This document shows positions 1 through 7,977 of a DNA stretch of 14,795 nt, in pieces (the stretch's first letter is position 1; every line of letters begins with the position of its first letter). This stretch comes from Bacteroidales bacterium (GTDB taxonomy: Bacteria > Bacteroidota > Bacteroidia > Bacteroidales > UBA932): contig JAEENZ010000242.1 of the NCBI GenBank assembly GCA_016283985.1, forward strand, positions 1-14,795, given 5' to 3'. A program made the translations under genes and the position numbers. The notes beneath the pieces are model-generated. The model was given only the letters and a program-made list of their open reading frames with translations. It did no database searches and was not told the DNA's origin.

Positions 1-1146
1 CTGCTCCTCTCGCCTGTCATGGGACCCATCATCGGCATGGGCCTCGGCTTGGGCCTCAACGATACCCGACTGCTTGGAGACAGCCTGCGCAACCTGCTTA
101 TAATGGTGATAATCAGCTTGATAGCATCTTCGCTCTTCTTCCTGCTTTCACCTCTGAACCTGGCCAACCCGACCGAATTGCTGGCACGCACCTCACCTTC
201 CATCTACGACGTGCTCATTGCACTCTTCGGCGGATTCGCAGGCATCCTGGAACAGGCCCGCAAGGAAAAGGGAACCGTGATGTCGGGTGTTGCCATCGCC
301 ACGGCGCTCATGCCTCCGCTATGCACGGCTGGCTTCGGCCTCGCCAAGTGGAACATGCACTACTTCTTCGGCGCAATGTACCTCTTCACCATCAACGCCA
401 TCTTCATCATGTTTGCCACCTATCTGGCATGCAAGTACCTCCACTTCCACCAGAAGAGCTTCGCCGATGAAAGGACTGCCCGCCGCACCCGCACCGTAAT
501 CACCGCCGTAGTGCTGCTGGTCACCGTGCCCAGCATCTGGTCTGCGTTCATCATGATACGCAACAACAACTTCACCACGAACGCCCAGACCTTCGTGAGT
601 GAAAACAGGATGGTCGCACGCAGTTACATCTACGACTACAAGATCAGCAACGGCAGCGACCGGGCGGTAACCCTGTATCTTTCCGGAGAAGCGCTGAACG
701 ATCAGGAGCGCCTGGATCTCGTGGAACTCGCCGGTAAATACGGAATCAAGGCCAACGAACTGAAAATCAAAGAGAACGCCGTAGATTCCGACGACCAGTC
801 CAAGAAACTGGTGGAAGGCATATATGAAAGGATGGACCGCCAGCTGGAGCTTAAGGAGAACGAAATCCTTGCCCTCCAGGCCACTTTGGATTCGCTGAAC
901 GGCAAGCGCATACCCTACGAACAGATTACTGCCGAAACCATTGCACAGTATCCTTCGGTTACCGGCCTGCATCTATCCCGAGGCGCAACGGTTGAAGCCG
1001 ACAGCACCCGTACAGACGGCATCCTGGCTATCGTCTATTGTTCCTCCCCCCTGCCCGATGAAGACCGGGGCCGCCTGGAGAGTTGGCTCCGAGTCCGCCT
1101 GAACACCGTGGCGCTTAACCTGCTGACAATTAATGATATACAATAA
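1..1146 (+). CDS. DUF389 family inner-membrane protein, 5' end cut off
   Basis: The frame is open from base 1 (reading LLLSPVMGPIIGMGLGLG), so the gene starts before the window; the ATG at 19 is internal. The visible 381 residues begin with a glycine-rich SPxMGPIIG segment typical of DUF389 proteins (also called the uncharacterized hydrophobic domain family). About five hydrophobic segments follow in roughly the first 190 residues, including LIMVIISLIASSLFFLL and SGVAIATALMPPLCTAGFG. The last half is a soluble region with a charged, probably helical stretch (around ERMDRQLELKENEILALQATL). The family is an integral membrane family of unknown function; transport has been suggested but I see nothing that settles it. 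The gene ends directly before a strong terminator and is probably unrelated to the glycosidases that follow. Family assignment is fairly sure, function unknown. Confidence 0.85.
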   Translation: MLLSPVMGPIIGMGLGLGLNDTRLLGDSLRNLLIMVIISLIASSLFFLLSPLNLANPTELLARTSPSIYDVLIALFGGFAGILEQARKEKGTVMSGVAIATALMPPLCTAGFGLAKWNMHYFFGAMYLFTINAIFIMFATYLACKYLHFHQKSFADERTARRTRTVITAVVLLVTVPSIWSAFIMIRNNNFTTNAQTFVSENRMVARSYIYDYKISNGSDRAVTLYLSGEALNDQERLDLVELAGKYGIKANELKIKENAVDSDDQSKKLVEGIYERMDRQLELKENEILALQATLDSLNGKRIPYEQITAETIAQYPSVTGLHLSRGATVEADSTRTDGILAIVYCSSPLPDEDRGRLESWLRVRLNTVALNLLTINDIQ

Positions 1147-1148
1147 TT

Positions 1149-1179
1149 AGAGTGCTTGGTTTCAAGCACTCTGTTTTTA
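1149..1179 (+). terminator. Intrinsic terminator after the DUF389 gene
   Basis: A perfect 10-bp inverted repeat, AGAGTGCTTG (1149-1158) and CAAGCACTCT (1163-1172), has a GTTT loop and is followed by G and a T5 run. It begins 2 nt after the DUF389 stop codon. It also lies immediately upstream of the GH127 start at 1185, so it would sit in the leader of any read-through transcript. Confidence 0.88.
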
Positions 1180-1184
1180 TTAAC

Positions 1185-3224
1185 ATGCTGAAAATCAAGA
1201 CATTTTTTGCCAGCATCATTCTGGTTATACTCGTCATGGGCTGCAATAAAGGCAGCGGCAGATACGAAACCAGACTACCAGTACGTTTCACCCCTCTGGA
1301 TGTGGGCGCTATAAAGCCCGAAGGATGGCTCCGCGACTGGGCGGAAGATGCCGCAAACGGCATCACGGGCCATCTGGACGAATACGAACAGGTTTTCGCG
1401 TACGGATGGCTGGGGCGCGACATCAGCGCCCGCCAAAGCGAAGGCGACGGCATGGTCAGCAGCACGGGCTGGCTTCTCGAGCAGAGCGCCTACTGGCTCG
1501 ACGGTGCGCTCAAACTCGGCTACCAACTCGGCGACACCGCCATCATCCGCAAAACCACCCGGAGGCTTGACGGCGTGGTGGACGGAGTCCTGAGCAGCCC
1601 CAACCACACCTTTATCTGGTGGAAAACCGATGATATAGTGAAGGAAGAAAATGGCGATGAGGGAAAGGGCTCTTTCAACAACTGGGCGCACGGGCTTATG
1701 GGCCGCTGTCTGGTTTCGTACTATCAGGCTACCGGTGACGAACGCATTCTGAAAGCACTGGAGAAGGTCTATTCCTCCGGTTATTTCCTTAAACCCCCGC
1801 AGGACGACATCTACGGGCCTGAAGCCGGACTTACCCAGGGCATGGTGCGCGGGGCCGTCAATCTGGATGCAATGACCGAAACCTGCATGCTCACAGGCAA
1901 CGGGGCCATCCTCCAGACAATGCTGGATTACGCAGCAGAACCCACCCAGAAGGATCAAGAGCAGCGGCTGCTCGATAAAAAAGACCGTTACGATAGGATC
2001 TGGCAGGAAGCCACCATTCACGGAGTAACCTTCAACGAAGTAGCGCGCGTGCCCGCACTGCTGGCTCTCTGGACCGGCGACCGGAAGGAACTCGAGGCCA
2101 CCATCCACATTCTGGAATGGGGCGACAGATACAACGGCCTGCCCTACGGCGTGGTTTCGGCCGAGGAATGGATTTCCGGCATAGGCCCGTACCGTTTCAC
2201 CGAAACCTGCGACATCCCGGCCGCGATGTGGACCAAGACATGGCTCCTGCGCATCACTGGAGATGCCCGCTGGGCGGACCAGGTGGAACGAGCCTTCCTC
2301 AACGCAGGCCCCGTGCCCGTCAGCCGCGATTTCAAGACCATGAGCTACTACCAGAGCCCTAACCGCATCGATGAGGATACCCCCGCAGCGCCTCCCGTTC
2401 CCGGGCCCGGCAGGCAGATAGTCTACTCCCCCACCGGTAACAAGACACTCTGCTGCGTCGGAAGCAGCAACTGGATAATCCCCAACTACGTACAGAATAT
2501 GTGCATGGCCGCGGCCGGCGGCGGATACGCATTCGCGCTCTACGGCCCCTGCAGCATCGAAGCGGACGGCTTAAAATTCACCTGCACCACCGCCTATCCA
2601 TTCGGGGATGAAATCCGGATCAACCTGAAGGCCGATAAGGCTCAAAGGATCCCCCTCTATTTCAGGGTTCCGGAATGGTGCGAAGGCATGACGGTGACAG
2701 TTAACGGCAAGAGCGTTTCCGGCAGCTACTACGGCCGCTTCCTACGTGTTAAGCGCAAATGGCAGGACGGCGATGAGATAGTCATCAGCCTGCCTATGCA
2801 ACCCAGAGTGTATGAGGTGGAAGACAACTGCTACCCCCAGAATTCCTATTTCACCAAGCCGCAATGGGGACGCGTGCATCCCTATGCCCTGGATACTCTA
2901 GCGGGCAGGAAGTACACCTGCGTGGATTACGGCCCGCTGCTCTACGCACTTCCCCTTTACGACATCGACGAGAACACCGTGGTTCCCGGGCAGAAAAGCG
3001 ACTACGAACTAGCTGTGGAGGATGCTTCGCAGATAGAGGTCGTGCGCAACGGCGAGATGCCCGCCCGCTGGGGCTGGCGCATAGAGGACGTGCCGACGGT
3101 GCTCAAAGTCCCCGCTCTGGAAAACGAAGATGGCCGGTCGGAACCGGCCATGACAAATATCACCCTGGTGCCATACAACTGCACCAAATTCAGGGTGTCG
3201 ATGTTTCCGCAGGCTAGTAGATGA
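1185..3224 (+). CDS. GH127/DUF1680-type beta-L-arabinofuranosidase lipoprotein
   Basis: This 679-residue protein belongs to the DUF1680/GH127-like family, whose characterised members release beta-linked L-arabinofuranose using a zinc-bound cysteine nucleophile. I chose the ATG at 1185 because it starts directly with a lipoprotein signal (MLKIKTFFASIILVILVMGC); the upstream GTG at 1152 lies inside the terminator stem. The N-terminal family signature VRFTPLDVGAIKPEGWLRD is present. The metal and catalytic ligands are visible: E340 and C342 in FTETCD, and C423-C424 in TLCCVGSSN. These correspond to the Glu/Cys/Cys-Cys set of HypBA1, where the second group holds the nucleophile. E327 or E328 (AEEW) is a candidate acid/base. 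A beta-sandwich C-terminal part ends in the family-like LVPYNCTKFRVSMFP. The protein is probably lipid-anchored in the envelope. Exact linkage specificity is unproven; related families such as GH146 share this architecture. Confidence 0.85.
   Translation: MLKIKTFFASIILVILVMGCNKGSGRYETRLPVRFTPLDVGAIKPEGWLRDWAEDAANGITGHLDEYEQVFAYGWLGRDISARQSEGDGMVSSTGWLLEQSAYWLDGALKLGYQLGDTAIIRKTTRRLDGVVDGVLSSPNHTFIWWKTDDIVKEENGDEGKGSFNNWAHGLMGRCLVSYYQATGDERILKALEKVYSSGYFLKPPQDDIYGPEAGLTQGMVRGAVNLDAMTETCMLTGNGAILQTMLDYAAEPTQKDQEQRLLDKKDRYDRIWQEATIHGVTFNEVARVPALLALWTGDRKELEATIHILEWGDRYNGLPYGVVSAEEWISGIGPYRFTETCDIPAAMWTKTWLLRITGDARWADQVERAFLNAGPVPVSRDFKTMSYYQSPNRIDEDTPAAPPVPGPGRQIVYSPTGNKTLCCVGSSNWIIPNYVQNMCMAAAGGGYAFALYGPCSIEADGLKFTCTTAYPFGDEIRINLKADKAQRIPLYFRVPEWCEGMTVTVNGKSVSGSYYGRFLRVKRKWQDGDEIVISLPMQPRVYEVEDNCYPQNSYFTKPQWGRVHPYALDTLAGRKYTCVDYGPLLYALPLYDIDENTVVPGQKSDYELAVEDASQIEVVRNGEMPARWGWRIEDVPTVLKVPALENEDGRSEPAMTNITLVPYNCTKFRVSMFPQASR
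3130..3151 (-). terminator. Possible weak terminator hairpin for the GDPD transcript, inside GH127
   Basis: A perfect 9-bp inverted repeat, ATGGCCGGT / ACCGGCCAT, with a 4-nt CGGA loop lies inside the GH127 coding sequence. Read on the minus strand it begins 62 nt beyond the GDPD stop and is followed by the T-rich CTTCGTTTTC. It could end the leftward GDPD transcript, for which no other terminator is visible. The U-tract is interrupted, so this is tentative; a chance GC-rich codon palindrome is the alternative. Confidence 0.25.
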
Positions 3225-4035
3225 CCTTCAGCCAGGGCGTTTTCTTTGCAGCGAACTTTTTAACCTCGATGGGAATGTCCGTGCAAAGGAAATCAGCTCC
3301 CAGATAAGCTCCGAGAACAAAATCATTCACACTCTGTCCAGGCCACAGACTGACCGTCAACCCTTCCTTGTGAGCTTTGGTCACGGCTTCGCGGCTGGTA
3401 CCTTCCATCACAGCCCCGATACGTGAAATTCCCATTGCCTTGCAAAGGGCGATGGTTTCATTGTTCAGAGGCTTGCTGGTAATCAGGAGCATGTCAACTC
3501 CGGGATGCATCTGCTGAAGATATCGGAGGCCACGGTAATCGGAAGACGTGAAAATGAATTCGGCATCGGCAGGCTTTGCATCCATTACTGCCTTGTAAAG
3601 CTTGTCGCAGTACTCACGAAGACGAGGTTCTGGATAATACTCTACCGGTGTTGTCTTAAGTTCGAATTCAACATACAGGCCTTTCATCGGTTTCAGGAAT
3701 TCAAGAAGTTCATCAAGGGTCAGCATTTTATTCCCTTTCTTCGTGTCCAATGCACGGATCTCCTCCCAGGTCTTCTCCTCCACATGTCCGCTGCCGTTCG
3801 TTGTACGATCCAAGGTGGAGTCATGGGTAATGACCAATACCCCGTCTTTTGTCATGCGGATATCGGTTTCAAATCCGCGATAGCCATTCTTTGCACTGGC
3901 CTCAAAAGCCTGCATAGTATTCTCATCGTGTTCAATACGGCCTCCACGGTGTGAAAAAACACGGATAGTCTGACTTTGGGCGAATGCGGATAAAGTCAGG
4001 ATCATTCCAATAACGATTATGATTGTCTTTTTCAT
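3214..4035 (-). CDS. Secreted glycerophosphodiester phosphodiesterase family protein
   Basis: This 273-residue protein belongs to the GDPD family, which hydrolyses glycerophosphodiesters to glycerol-3-phosphate and an alcohol. Residues 1-19 form a type I signal peptide (cleavage expected after LTLSAFA), so it should act in the periplasm. The catalytic motifs are all present: H29-R30-G-G, E38-N39-T, the metal ligands E56 and D58 in GFETDIRMTKDG, H71 in ITHDSTLDRTTNG, and E125/K127 in VEFELK. The length is typical of a single-domain, calcium-type bacterial GDPD. The gene is divergent from the GH27 operon (82 nt between starts) and its 3' end overlaps the GH127 gene by 11 nt, tail to tail. The substrate is unknown; phospholipid head groups or a phosphoglycerol-decorated glycan are both possible. 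The family call is secure. Confidence 0.92.
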   Translation of the reverse strand: MKKTIIIVIGMILTLSAFAQSQTIRVFSHRGGRIEHDENTMQAFEASAKNGYRGFETDIRMTKDGVLVITHDSTLDRTTNGSGHVEEKTWEEIRALDTKKGNKMLTLDELLEFLKPMKGLYVEFELKTTPVEYYPEPRLREYCDKLYKAVMDAKPADAEFIFTSSDYRGLRYLQQMHPGVDMLLITSKPLNNETIALCKAMGISRIGAVMEGTSREAVTKAHKEGLTVSLWPGQSVNDFVLGAYLGADFLCTDIPIEVKKFAAKKTPWLKVIY

Positions 4036-4117
4036 AGAATAAATACTTTGTCAATTATAACCTTTTTGTAGGGTAAAACCCTGTTTTTTCGTATTATTAT
4101 TTGTATTTTGCAGAAAC

Positions 4118-5731
4118 ATGATGAAACGTTTGTCTATTCTTCCCTTATTACTTATCACAGGTTTTGCCTTGGCGCAAACCGCTCCGGATTATTCCTCATA
4201 TATTATAACGCCTGCGGCACCGGAAACCCCACTTATTAATGGGCCAAAAGTTTATGGAGCCCACCCCAAGACAGATTTCCTTTATCGGATTCCCGCAACC
4301 GGCAAGAGGCCTATGCGTTTTAGCGCCAAAGGATTACCCAGAGGCCTGAAAATTGATCCCGAAAAAGGAATAATCAAGGGAAAAGCTGCACGGAAGGGGC
4401 TGTACAAAGTACAAATCACGGCCACTAATTCTTTAGGGAGTGACACCCGGGAGTTGCGAATAATCATAGGTGACCAGATTGCATTGACCCCTCCAATGGG
4501 ATGGAACTCCTGGAACTGCCATGGTAATTCAGTTTCCCAGGATCATATTCTCCAAGCAGCCAGGACAATGGACGAGAAAGGACTGACCAATTATGGCTGG
4601 AACTATATAAACATAGATGATGGCTGGCAGGGAGTACGTGGAGGAAAATACAATGCCATCCAGCCCAACAAGAAATTCCCGGACATGAAGGCTCTGGGAG
4701 ATTCACTTCATTCGCGCGGGCTCAAACTTGGCATTTATTCCGGGCCGTGGATATCCACGTACGCGGGCCATATCGGTTCTTCCTGCGATAATCAGGATGG
4801 ACGTTATTGGTGGGTGGAGGAAGGAATGGTTGATGAATATATGAAGTTGGATGCAACCAAATACGATAAGGAAGAACTATTTGTTTTCGGAAAGCACTCG
4901 TTTGCCGAAGCCGATGCCAAACAATGGGCCGAGTGGGGGGTTGATTACCTGAAATACGACTGGTTCTTGAACGATATCAACTGCCTGAAGGACATGCGCA
5001 AGGCCCTGGATGCCACCGGTCGGGATATAGTTTACAGTATTTCAAATGCAACGCGAATCGCTTTAGGCCCCTGGATGGGAGAAATGGCCAACTGCTGGCG
5101 GACGGCAGGCGACATTACCGACACCTGGGCAAGCATATCCAGCATAGCATTCGACAGAGAGGCCTCGTGGCCAGGATACTGCGCCCCATCCCATTGGCCC
5201 GATGCCGATATGATGGTATTGGGGAAGGTTGGTGGATGGGATCTTCATCCGCACTGGACAAAGCTGACACCCTGGGAACAGTACTCCCACGTTACTGCAT
5301 GGGCGATCCTTGCATCGCCCCTGCTAATAGGTTGCGATATGGCTGCCCTAGATGACTTTACCATCAGTCTCCTGTGCAACCGCGAGGTCATTGATGTCAA
5401 CCAGGACCCGTTGGGATTCATGGGAGTAAAAAATGCCTTCGGTTCTGACAAGAACAGGTTGATATATGTCAAACTCCTCGAAGACGGAGCCCTTGCCGTG
5501 GCCCTGTTCAATCTCAAAAATGAAGATAGCAAAGTCAGCTTCTGTCCGAGGGAACTCGGATTATACGGCATCCAGAAAGTTCGTGACCTTTGGCGTCAGA
5601 AAGATGTCGGCCAGATACACGATAAGGAGCGTTGGGAAGCAACCCTCCCTCCGCATGGATGTGCACTTTTCCGAGTCAGTCCAGGAGTGACCGACAGGAA
5701 ATTGGAAGGTAAATGGTGGGCAATACAATAA
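4118..5731 (+). CDS. GH27 alpha-galactosidase with N-terminal putative Ig domain, secreted
   Basis: This 537-residue protein is predicted to hydrolyse terminal alpha-D-galactosides. A signal peptide covers residues 1-19 (LLLITGFALA, then QTAPD). Residues ~30-118 form a He_PIG-like Ig domain with its signature spacing (GLPRGLKID...GIIKG...GLYKVQITATNSLG). The GH27 barrel starts at LTPPMGWNSWN (residue 123 on). The nucleophile is D281 in YLKYDW and the acid/base is D332 in RTAGDI; the conserved NIDDGWQ and WPDADM stretches are also seen. A beta-domain closes the protein. The start could equally be the second Met. It is the first gene of a (+) operon with the esterase-EEP fusion 5 nt downstream. 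GH27 also contains isomaltodextranases and beta-L-arabinopyranosidases, so alpha-galactosidase is the likeliest but not the only activity. Confidence 0.9.
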   Translation: MMKRLSILPLLLITGFALAQTAPDYSSYIITPAAPETPLINGPKVYGAHPKTDFLYRIPATGKRPMRFSAKGLPRGLKIDPEKGIIKGKAARKGLYKVQITATNSLGSDTRELRIIIGDQIALTPPMGWNSWNCHGNSVSQDHILQAARTMDEKGLTNYGWNYINIDDGWQGVRGGKYNAIQPNKKFPDMKALGDSLHSRGLKLGIYSGPWISTYAGHIGSSCDNQDGRYWWVEEGMVDEYMKLDATKYDKEELFVFGKHSFAEADAKQWAEWGVDYLKYDWFLNDINCLKDMRKALDATGRDIVYSISNATRIALGPWMGEMANCWRTAGDITDTWASISSIAFDREASWPGYCAPSHWPDADMMVLGKVGGWDLHPHWTKLTPWEQYSHVTAWAILASPLLIGCDMAALDDFTISLLCNREVIDVNQDPLGFMGVKNAFGSDKNRLIYVKLLEDGALAVALFNLKNEDSKVSFCPRELGLYGIQKVRDLWRQKDVGQIHDKERWEATLPPHGCALFRVSPGVTDRKLEGKWWAIQ

Positions 5732-5736
5732 GCAGT

Positions 5737-7974
5737 ATGACTAACAGATTACGTATATTCATTATTTCTGCCGCACTTGCCTTTCTTGGCGGCACGGCTG
5801 TCAGCGCCAAAGTCACCCTACCATCAGTTATCAGCAGCGATATGGTGCTGCAGCAACAGAGTGATGTCGCCTTATGGGGTTGGACCGATAGCGGAAACAA
5901 AGTCAGCATTAAAACTTCATGGTCCAGAGAAAAGTATTTCGCAGAACCGGACAAGGATGGCAAATGGATGACCAAAGTACACACCCCTTCAGCGGGCGGG
6001 CCATATGAACTGACGATATCGGATGGTGAAAAAACAATCCTTACCAACATCCTGATAGGAGAAGTATGGTTCTGTTCCGGCCAATCGAACATGGAGATGC
6101 CCATGCGCGGCTTCCGCTCCCAGCCTGCAGAAGGAGCGGGGAGAATCATAATGACCGCCAAGCCGGGCACTCCAATCAGGATGATTACCGTCAAGCATAA
6201 GGCGGCCGCCACTCCAGTCCGGGATATCGAAGGCCGGTGGAAAGAGAACACGCCGGAAGCCGTAGCCTCAACCAGCGCCGTTGCATACTTCTTTGCACTG
6301 AAACTCCATCAAATGCTGGATGTTCCTGTTGGAATTATCATTACAGAGTGGGGCGCCTCAACGATCGAGGCATGGATGGACAAGGAAACAGTAACGAACA
6401 AATTCTTTGGAGAATTCGACCGATGCTTTCTCGGAGAGTCCAAACAACCGAGGTTGAAGCAGCAGGCCCCATCGGCTCTGTTCAACGGACAGGTAGCACC
6501 GCTGGTTCCCTTTACTTTTAAAGGGATGCTCTGGTATCAGGGGGAATCGAATCAGGATAGGCCCAAGCAATATGTCCGACTCCAGAAAGAGTATGTTTCC
6601 ATGATGCGGGAGCTTTTCCATGTTCCCGATGCGCCTTTCTATTGTGTTCAGATAGCTCCTTATTATTACAGCGATCCCGACGGTTTTACATACGGCTATT
6701 TCTGTGAATCACAGCAGAAATCCCTGGAAGGCATCCCGCACAGCGGCATAGCGACCACCACCGACCTTGGAGAATACGGGGTCATCCATCCCCGTAGAAA
6801 AGAAGAAGTTGGATCGCGCCTCGCCGATCTGGCGCTAATCAACGATTATGGTTTCAAGGGTATCAATCCCACCGCTCCCTGTTACGAAAGCACAAAGTTC
6901 GAGAACGGAACGGCCATCGTTACCATGAAGACGGACGCCCAGGGGCTTGCACCTTGGGGTCAGGATATCACCGGATTGGAACTTGCTGGGAACGACAGGG
7001 TTTTTCATCCCGCTACTGGACGGTTGAAAGAGCACAATACAATTGTCGTAAGCAGTCCCCTTGTACCAAATCCCGTGGCGGTAAGATACAGTTTCCGCAA
7101 TTGGAAGCCAGGGAATCTCTACAGCACCTGGGGTATTCCGGCTGGGCCTTTCCGTTCCGATGACTGGCCACGGGAAGACACTCCCCCCACCCTGAGGGTA
7201 ATGTCTTTCAACGTCCGTAATTCCAGAGCCCGGGATGGAGACAACGCATGGGAAATCAGGCGCGATGCAACGCCACTTATGATCCGGGACATTCGTCCGG
7301 CCGTTTTCGGGATACAGGAAGCTTATGAAGACCAGATACAATATATATGCGAACAGTGTCCTGAGTACAAATGCGTAAGTGTCGGGCGCGATGACGGAAA
7401 GAAAAAGGGCGAGCAGATGTCGGTATTCTGCGACACTACCCGCATTGAGATTCTGTCCTGGGGAACATACTGGCTCTCCGAGACTCCCGATGTTCCGAGC
7501 TTAGGGTGGGATGCAGCCTGCAGAAGAACGGCAACATGGGCTCTTTTGCGGCAGAAGGCATCCGGACGGGAGTTTTATTTTGTGAATACCCATCTCGACC
7601 ACATCGGCGTGACCGCCCGAAGGGAAGGACTTGCCTTGATCTACAAAAGGATTCAGAGCATGAACCCCAACGGCTTGCCAATGATACTCGCAGGAGACTT
7701 CAACGTATTCCCTGATGACAGTTGCCTAACCGATATTTCCTCCCTGATGAAGAATACCAGGTTCTGTTCCGAAGATGCCGATACCATAGGTTCATTCAAT
7801 GGTTTCGGCGAATTTACCAGAGACAATCTCGAGAAAATCGATTATATTTTCTACCGGGGATTCCCGGTAAGCCCGTGTTTCAAGGTTGTCACCGATTCCT
7901 ACGCCGGCAGGCCATACATATCAGATCACTATCCGATTTATGCCGATCTTGTTTTTCCTGAATTAAAAATCTAA
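5737..7974 (+). CDS. Fusion of sialate O-acetylesterase-type SGNH esterase and EEP-family phosphodiesterase/nuclease
   Basis: One uninterrupted 745-residue frame encodes two complete enzyme domains. Residues 1-24 are a signal peptide (AFLGGTAVSA, then KVTLP). Residues ~25-477 match Bacteroidota sialate O-acetylesterases (SASA/SGNH hydrolases): nucleophile S117 in CSGQSNMEM, the block WYQGESN (266-272), and D343 with H351 in DLGEYGVIHP. This part ends with the usual terminus GPFRSDDW. After a linker of only ~8 residues, residues 486-745 are an EEP domain (PF03372 type) with the full metal and catalytic set: N492 (MSFNVRN), E528 (GIQEAY), H619 and D621 (NTHLDH), D654 and N656 (AGDFN), D730 and H731 (ISDHYP). 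Predicted roles are removal of acetyl esters from glycans and hydrolysis of a phosphodiester or phosphomonoester, in the periplasm or outside. An ATG at 5713 would add eight residues and overlap GH27; I prefer 5737 because the signal peptide then starts properly. Substrates of both halves are unknown. Confidence 0.88.
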   Translation: MTNRLRIFIISAALAFLGGTAVSAKVTLPSVISSDMVLQQQSDVALWGWTDSGNKVSIKTSWSREKYFAEPDKDGKWMTKVHTPSAGGPYELTISDGEKTILTNILIGEVWFCSGQSNMEMPMRGFRSQPAEGAGRIIMTAKPGTPIRMITVKHKAAATPVRDIEGRWKENTPEAVASTSAVAYFFALKLHQMLDVPVGIIITEWGASTIEAWMDKETVTNKFFGEFDRCFLGESKQPRLKQQAPSALFNGQVAPLVPFTFKGMLWYQGESNQDRPKQYVRLQKEYVSMMRELFHVPDAPFYCVQIAPYYYSDPDGFTYGYFCESQQKSLEGIPHSGIATTTDLGEYGVIHPRRKEEVGSRLADLALINDYGFKGINPTAPCYESTKFENGTAIVTMKTDAQGLAPWGQDITGLELAGNDRVFHPATGRLKEHNTIVVSSPLVPNPVAVRYSFRNWKPGNLYSTWGIPAGPFRSDDWPREDTPPTLRVMSFNVRNSRARDGDNAWEIRRDATPLMIRDIRPAVFGIQEAYEDQIQYICEQCPEYKCVSVGRDDGKKKGEQMSVFCDTTRIEILSWGTYWLSETPDVPSLGWDAACRRTATWALLRQKASGREFYFVNTHLDHIGVTARREGLALIYKRIQSMNPNGLPMILAGDFNVFPDDSCLTDISSLMKNTRFCSEDADTIGSFNGFGEFTRDNLEKIDYIFYRGFPVSPCFKVVTDSYAGRPYISDHYPIYADLVFPELKI

Positions 7975-7977
7975 CGA

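Noticed and set aside
319..972. 217-codon open frame antisense to the DUF389 gene
   Set aside because: It is a shadow of the coding frame on the other strand, with no recognisable protein features.
1123..1147. Sequence resembling an E. coli -35/-10 pair (CTGACA ... AATAAT)
   Set aside because: The spacer is only 13 nt, it lies before the terminator, and Bacteroidota use a different consensus.
1152..1184. In-frame GTG start that would lengthen the GH127 protein by 11 residues
   Set aside because: It lies inside the terminator stem, and the added residues would precede a complete lipoprotein signal that starts at 1185.
4070..4089. Short hairpin AGGGT-AAA-ACCCT followed by G and T6 between the divergent GDPD and GH27 genes
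   Set aside because: The stem is only 5 bp and there is no upstream gene on that strand to terminate; I treat it as AT-rich promoter background, though an attenuator cannot be excluded.
4036..4117. Divergent promoters in the 82-nt GDPD/GH27 gap
   Set aside because: Promoters must be near here, but the best matches (TATAATTG on -, TATTATTTG on +) deviate from TANNTTTG and lack well-spaced -33 elements, so I do not annotate them.
5713..5736. Earlier ATG for the esterase-EEP fusion, preceded by a GGAAGG stretch
   Set aside because: It adds hydrophilic residues in front of a well-formed signal peptide; Shine-Dalgarno matches carry little weight in this phylum. It remains possible.
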